Shown: one piece after another, positions 60,442 to 64,000 of the stretch
How positions within the stretch are numbered: position 1 is the first letter of the stretch
Layout: the number at the start of each line of letters is the position of its first letter
Origin: Ciona savignyi
Taxonomy: Eukaryota > Chordata > Ascidiacea > Phlebobranchia > Cionidae
Direction: 5' to 3'
Assembly (NCBI GenBank): GCA_000149265.1
Contig: CH003196.1
Span: 263,819 to 327,818, forward strand
DNA: 64,000 bases
Made by a program: the position numbers and the translations under genes
Notes under the pieces: generated by a model
What the model was told of the DNA's origin: nothing
The model's database searches: none
The model's input: only the letters and a program-made list of their open reading frames with translations

Positions 60442-61505
60442 CTCTTCCTTCCTTCTCAGTGGCTTAACTTTGGGCATTTTACAATATCTAATAAAAAGAA
60501 CTAAATTGGAAAAGTGGTATATTCTTATTAACTTATTTGGGTAGTTAAGTACAGATCTATTATATATATTCTTCACTTACTTATCTGAGTGCTTGCTGTG
60601 TACTTATTGTCATACTACACATTGGCTACTCAACTGTGGATTAACTGGTTTATGCAATAAGTGGTATTCTCAACCAGTAGGCTAATGCTCAGTTTCAATA
60701 GCAGCAGACATTAAATGCACCACATACGCAACAGCAAAACATTATACAAACAGCCAATGTAAACCATGAAAGAAATAGGCTGTTCCCACCGCATAGTCTA
60801 ATCTTTGATTGATGGCTGGTTTATTTATATAAATTGCTGGCAGTTACAGTTTAATGCATTCTGTTATAGTTTTCTTGTTCTGTCTTCACTTTTATGATTT
60901 ATGATATAAATTGCTAAGACTTATTATTCTAAAGTCATTTAAATACGAGACCTGTATACCTCAGCATTCAGCTTAGGTCCAGGACCGTGCAGGCCTTAAT
61001 GACCGCGCTTAAAGTAAGCTGTCACCATGTACATTGGTTCAGTAAGGCTATATGACAAGTGTTATGCTAAGTCTCCATAAAAAAACGAAAATACAACGCT
61101 CCTGCAGGCGCTTCTGTTACTAATTCACCTCTAAACTGGCACATTATTGTGTACAATGCATATAGGCACGAAATCTCAACAACGTCAGTGACGTAATACG
61201 GGAAATCCCCTAACATAAAATGAAATGCATTTTTGCTCATAACTCTTTAACAAAAAAATATTGGAAGAAACTGATTTGATTTTTGAAATCAGCGTAGTTT
61301 TTTCCATTAATTAAGATATTCTTAAAATTGACTTCAGGTCCCCTTTTTTAAAAGTAGTCCGTGGAAAATGATATTATTTATCTGCCGGATATAGGATCGT
61401 TTACCATTAATTAAACGTTTTGTCGACTTAGTAATAAACGAACCAGACACCCAATAATCCAACCTAAGCATAAAAAGAATCGTATGTTTCATCATGTAGG
61501 TTCAG

Positions 61506-61511
61506 TTTATT
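61506..61511 (-). promoter_or_regulatory. polyadenylation signal, GPCR at right end
   Basis: AATAAA on the minus strand about 43 bases after the stop codon at 61554. Confidence 0.6.
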
Positions 61512-61553
61512 GCAATAAAATAACTATAAAATAAATAATGGGAAAAAAATTAA

Positions 61554-63639
61554 TCATCTTGTCGCATTGATCGGTCCTACCCGTCGATGACACCGTAGCC
61601 AGTTGAGAATTCGAGTAAAAAGCCTGAAAAATGTTTTATTCGTGTTTAGTAGATTGACATTTTAAATACCCTTTGCACATTTTTAAACGATGTAGTGTTG
61701 CATGGTAGATTCAAAAAAAATATTTTTACAATGCACGTAGGTATCCTTCGGTATTAATTGATTGACCGTATATTTTAATAAACCCTTCCATCTAAAGGCA
61801 TATGAAAATAAGAAGCGTTTGGGTCGGATTTCATTTAAACCACTTTATAGCATATAGCAAGGATAAACGATGAACCAATTTACGATGTTCGGCCGGTTAG
61901 TTTGGCGGTTAAGTGCGTCGCCTTTCAATCGAAAGTCGCTAGCTAGTCGGTTGTGTTCTTGGCCAAGGCACTTACCGGACATTGCCTGAACCCAGCGGAT
62001 TAGTGGGTTCTAACAAATTAAAGGAATGGGTCTACCATACACAACACACTGCAATAGCTCCGGTAACCCGACGATGGGCGCGAGGTGATTTGACGATTGC
62101 CTGTGTGTTAACCCTGTTGGTTTTCCTATCCACGGGATAAACATAAATACCCTATCCTATTCTATTTCTTACAGATTGTAACCATGTGTCTACATGTTAG
62201 CCTATTGGTGTCTATGTAACTAATGTATTGGGATCAGTATTACGATTTTCAAAGCTGTTGCCAGGATAGGATAATTATTGTTATCCCACTGCAGAGAAAA
62301 TATATCGTTAAAACACGAATGCCCGTAGGATTACATCCGGGTCCACAGTCATGTTATGTAAGTTACTAAATGGCGTTATATATTTGATATCCTCCGACCG
62401 GTTAGTATGGTGGTTTAGTGCGGCGCCTTTTAGCCAAAAGGTTGCACTTACGAAACTGGTCGCTAGCTAGTCGGTGGAATGTCTTAATTATACAACAAAA
62501 TGCAATAGCTTCGGTAACTCGACGGTGGGCGCGAGGTGATCGGATGATTGCCTGTGTGTTAACCCCCTTGGTTTTCCCATTCACGGGCTTAAACATGAAT
62601 ATCCTATCCTAAGTGAACATATTAATCCATTAGGTCGTCATTTACCTAGAATAAGCCTTCTGGAATTGAGCATTCATTGCTGCATAGACGATTGGGTTGA
62701 TCAGTGAGTTCAACCACCCCAAGTTTGACCCGAGCATATGGAACACTGCAGGTATTCCCTCGTACGTTGCAACCAAATTCATTATCACACTGTAAAAAAT
62801 ACAAAAAATGCTTAATAAGAGAATTTTTAAAACACCCACTAATAAAACATTCAAAGCAGGTGGGGAGATTAATTTACAGACAGGGAAATAAATGAACGAC
62901 TGTTGTGAAAATGCGCTAATTTCTATCCCTGTAGTAATACGTGCATGTTTCCAGACAGTTATTTTGTGCCCTGTAATCAACTGTAATCATGCCCGCATGT
63001 GTGTATTACTTATTTACTTTGGTATGTTACATTCTTTGCGTGTATTTCGTGATATATAACCCGACGTGTTTCGCTTTAATTCATTCACTACCATAAGTAC
63101 CTCCAATACAAGAATACAACAACTTGACTGTGTACTCATCTAGTATATAACCACTAAGTATACCTATATATGTATTCTACCGAATAATATTTCCCCAAAG
63201 ATTACTTAATGTAAACAAACAAAAAAACATCAAGAAGAAGAATAAAAATCAAATCAAATATGGTAATGACTAATGTACCTTGGTAAAGCACATACTGCAA
63301 AAGCGACGCAAATTGTAATGCTCATGTACAGCAATTGGCGTTGGGCTTTAGCGTGCTGAACTGATTTTCTTCGTTTTAAAACAGGAGCCTGAAAAGTAAC
63401 CAAGCGCTTGTTTTAAAATATACATACTGATATGTAGATATTAAGGATAAAAACTGCAAATAAATACTATAAGAAGATAGTTATGTTGTACCCTTGGGCA
63501 TTTTCATCCACATAAATAAGAATAACAATTTTAACCAGATTAAATTACCTGGTTATTCGGGGGAGAGGGTGTTATACCTAAAGCGATCGAGAACCTTCTC
63601 AAAGATTTGCGACCGTTGGGAACGTTTTCAGCAGTTGCC
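61554..63639 (-). CDS. class A GPCR, last four exons (5' part beyond the window)
   Basis: Exons 63549-63639, 63279-63388, 62646-62789 and 61554-61623, all GT-AG and phase-matched, 415 coding bases. They encode the end of intracellular loop 3 (KRRKSVQHAKAQRQ), TM6 (MSITICVAFAVCALP), TM7 with the NPxxY motif (NSLINPIVYAAMN), helix 8 (FQKAYSRLFTRILNW) and a short basic tail. The TM7/helix 8 segment is somewhat like GPR84- or melatonin-receptor-like sequences, but the fragment is too short to name. Upstream exons should lie past 63640; only a diverged SINE is seen before the window ends. Confidence 0.85.
61891..62166 (+). repeat. tRNA-derived SINE, near full length
   Basis: Main SINE family with a small deletion around the B-box, in the last intron of the right-end GPCR. 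Confidence 0.85.
62396..62610 (+). repeat. tRNA-derived SINE, internally deleted
   Basis: Main SINE family lacking about 80 central bases, just downstream of the TM7 exon donor of the GPCR. Confidence 0.8.
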
Positions 63640-63684
63640 CTAAGAAAGGATATGCTGATTAGTTGGCGAATCGAGTTATTACAT

Positions 63685-63850
63685 CCTTTTGTAGAGTCGG
63701 AACCAACCGCTGGCTATACGGTCTTTGGGCAAGTCACTTAACGTACATCGCCCGGTCGAAAGACGGCTGCATAGAAAGTAAAGGAGCGTCCCAGTTACAC
63801 ACAACACGTTGTAATATGGCTTGTTTGTCGTACGGTGGCCGTGACGGATT
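63685..63850 (+). repeat. old, diverged SINE
   Basis: Recognisable by order of segments (TTGGGCAAG, a cACAACAC block) but heavily substituted. Confidence 0.4.
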
Positions 63851-64000
63851 CTGAATATTGTCCATTCCAAAATGGATTCTTGTTTGTGTATAAATTTAAC
63901 GGAGATAAAATGTGTTTCACCCAATCGGTAAAAAGGAAAAAAAGTAGAAATATCCTTTCGTCTTCAATTCTAAAATGGCACTGGTAATTTGTCTTACGTA

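Larger units (their letters stand above)
58993..61347. mobile_element. TTAA-flanked DNA transposon with long TIRs, Kolobok-like
   Basis: 2355 bp between TTAA sites at 58989-58992 and 61348-61351. The inverted repeats are unusually long: 58993-59581 pairs with 60765-61347, with few differences over about 585 bp. The 1.2-kb centre holds a P2X7-C-terminus-like ORF (plus) and a THAP-domain fragment (minus). A TTAA target and a THAP-bearing transposase are known features of the Kolobok superfamily, so assignment there is reasonable; piggyBac also uses TTAA but lacks THAP. No catalytic transposase domain remains, so this copy is non-autonomous. Confidence 0.85.

Noticed and set aside
62704-62895. 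Plus-strand 63-codon frame opposite the GPCR TM7 exon
   Set aside because: It is antisense to a well-supported exon and has no features of its own.

Overview
The window looks like AT-rich nuclear DNA of an invertebrate chordate, most likely an ascidian tunicate of the Ciona type. Support: spliced animal genes with GT-AG introns, small exons, a dense tRNA-derived SINE family (about two dozen copies), hAT-type MITEs, an LTR retrotransposon and a THAP-domain DNA transposon. The species is inferred; no search was possible. All gene models were assembled by hand from splice sites, reading phase and family motifs.

Layout. (1) 1.9-12.8 kb, minus: a complete 11-exon makorin E3 ubiquitin ligase gene (419 aa), with introns full of repeats, several copying its own splice sites. 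(2) 14.8-19.8 kb, plus: a complete 5-exon HSDL1-like short-chain dehydrogenase (330 aa) whose catalytic residues are all replaced. (3) 21.9-33.3 kb, minus: three tandem near-identical genes for about 1,019-aa receptors with about a dozen LDLa-like modules joined directly to a rhodopsin-type 7TM domain. Copies 1 and 3 have a signal-peptide exon and a TATA-like promoter; copy 2 has lost both. (4) 35.2-40.9 kb, plus: a six-exon gene for an unidentified 7TM protein (332 aa), whose fifth coding exon is split by a 2.7-kb LTR element with identical LTRs and a 5-bp target duplication. (5) 43.8-53.9 kb, minus: a complete 12-exon SLC2A/GLUT sugar transporter (544 aa) with one apparent GA-AG intron. (6) 54-61.3 kb: mostly transposons, including nested hAT MITEs and a 2.36-kb TTAA-flanked element with about 585-bp inverted repeats, a THAP fragment and a P2X7-C-terminus-like ORF. 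(7) 61.5-63.6 kb, minus: the last four exons of another class A GPCR, whose 5' part lies beyond the window.

The genes are unrelated single loci, apart from the receptor triplication. The strongest leads are the disrupted 7TM gene and its non-autonomous BEL/Pao-like element, the LRR-less LDLa-7TM receptor array with its promoterless middle copy, the pseudoenzyme SDR, the GA-AG intron, and repeat arrays built from splice junctions and from the SINE tail.
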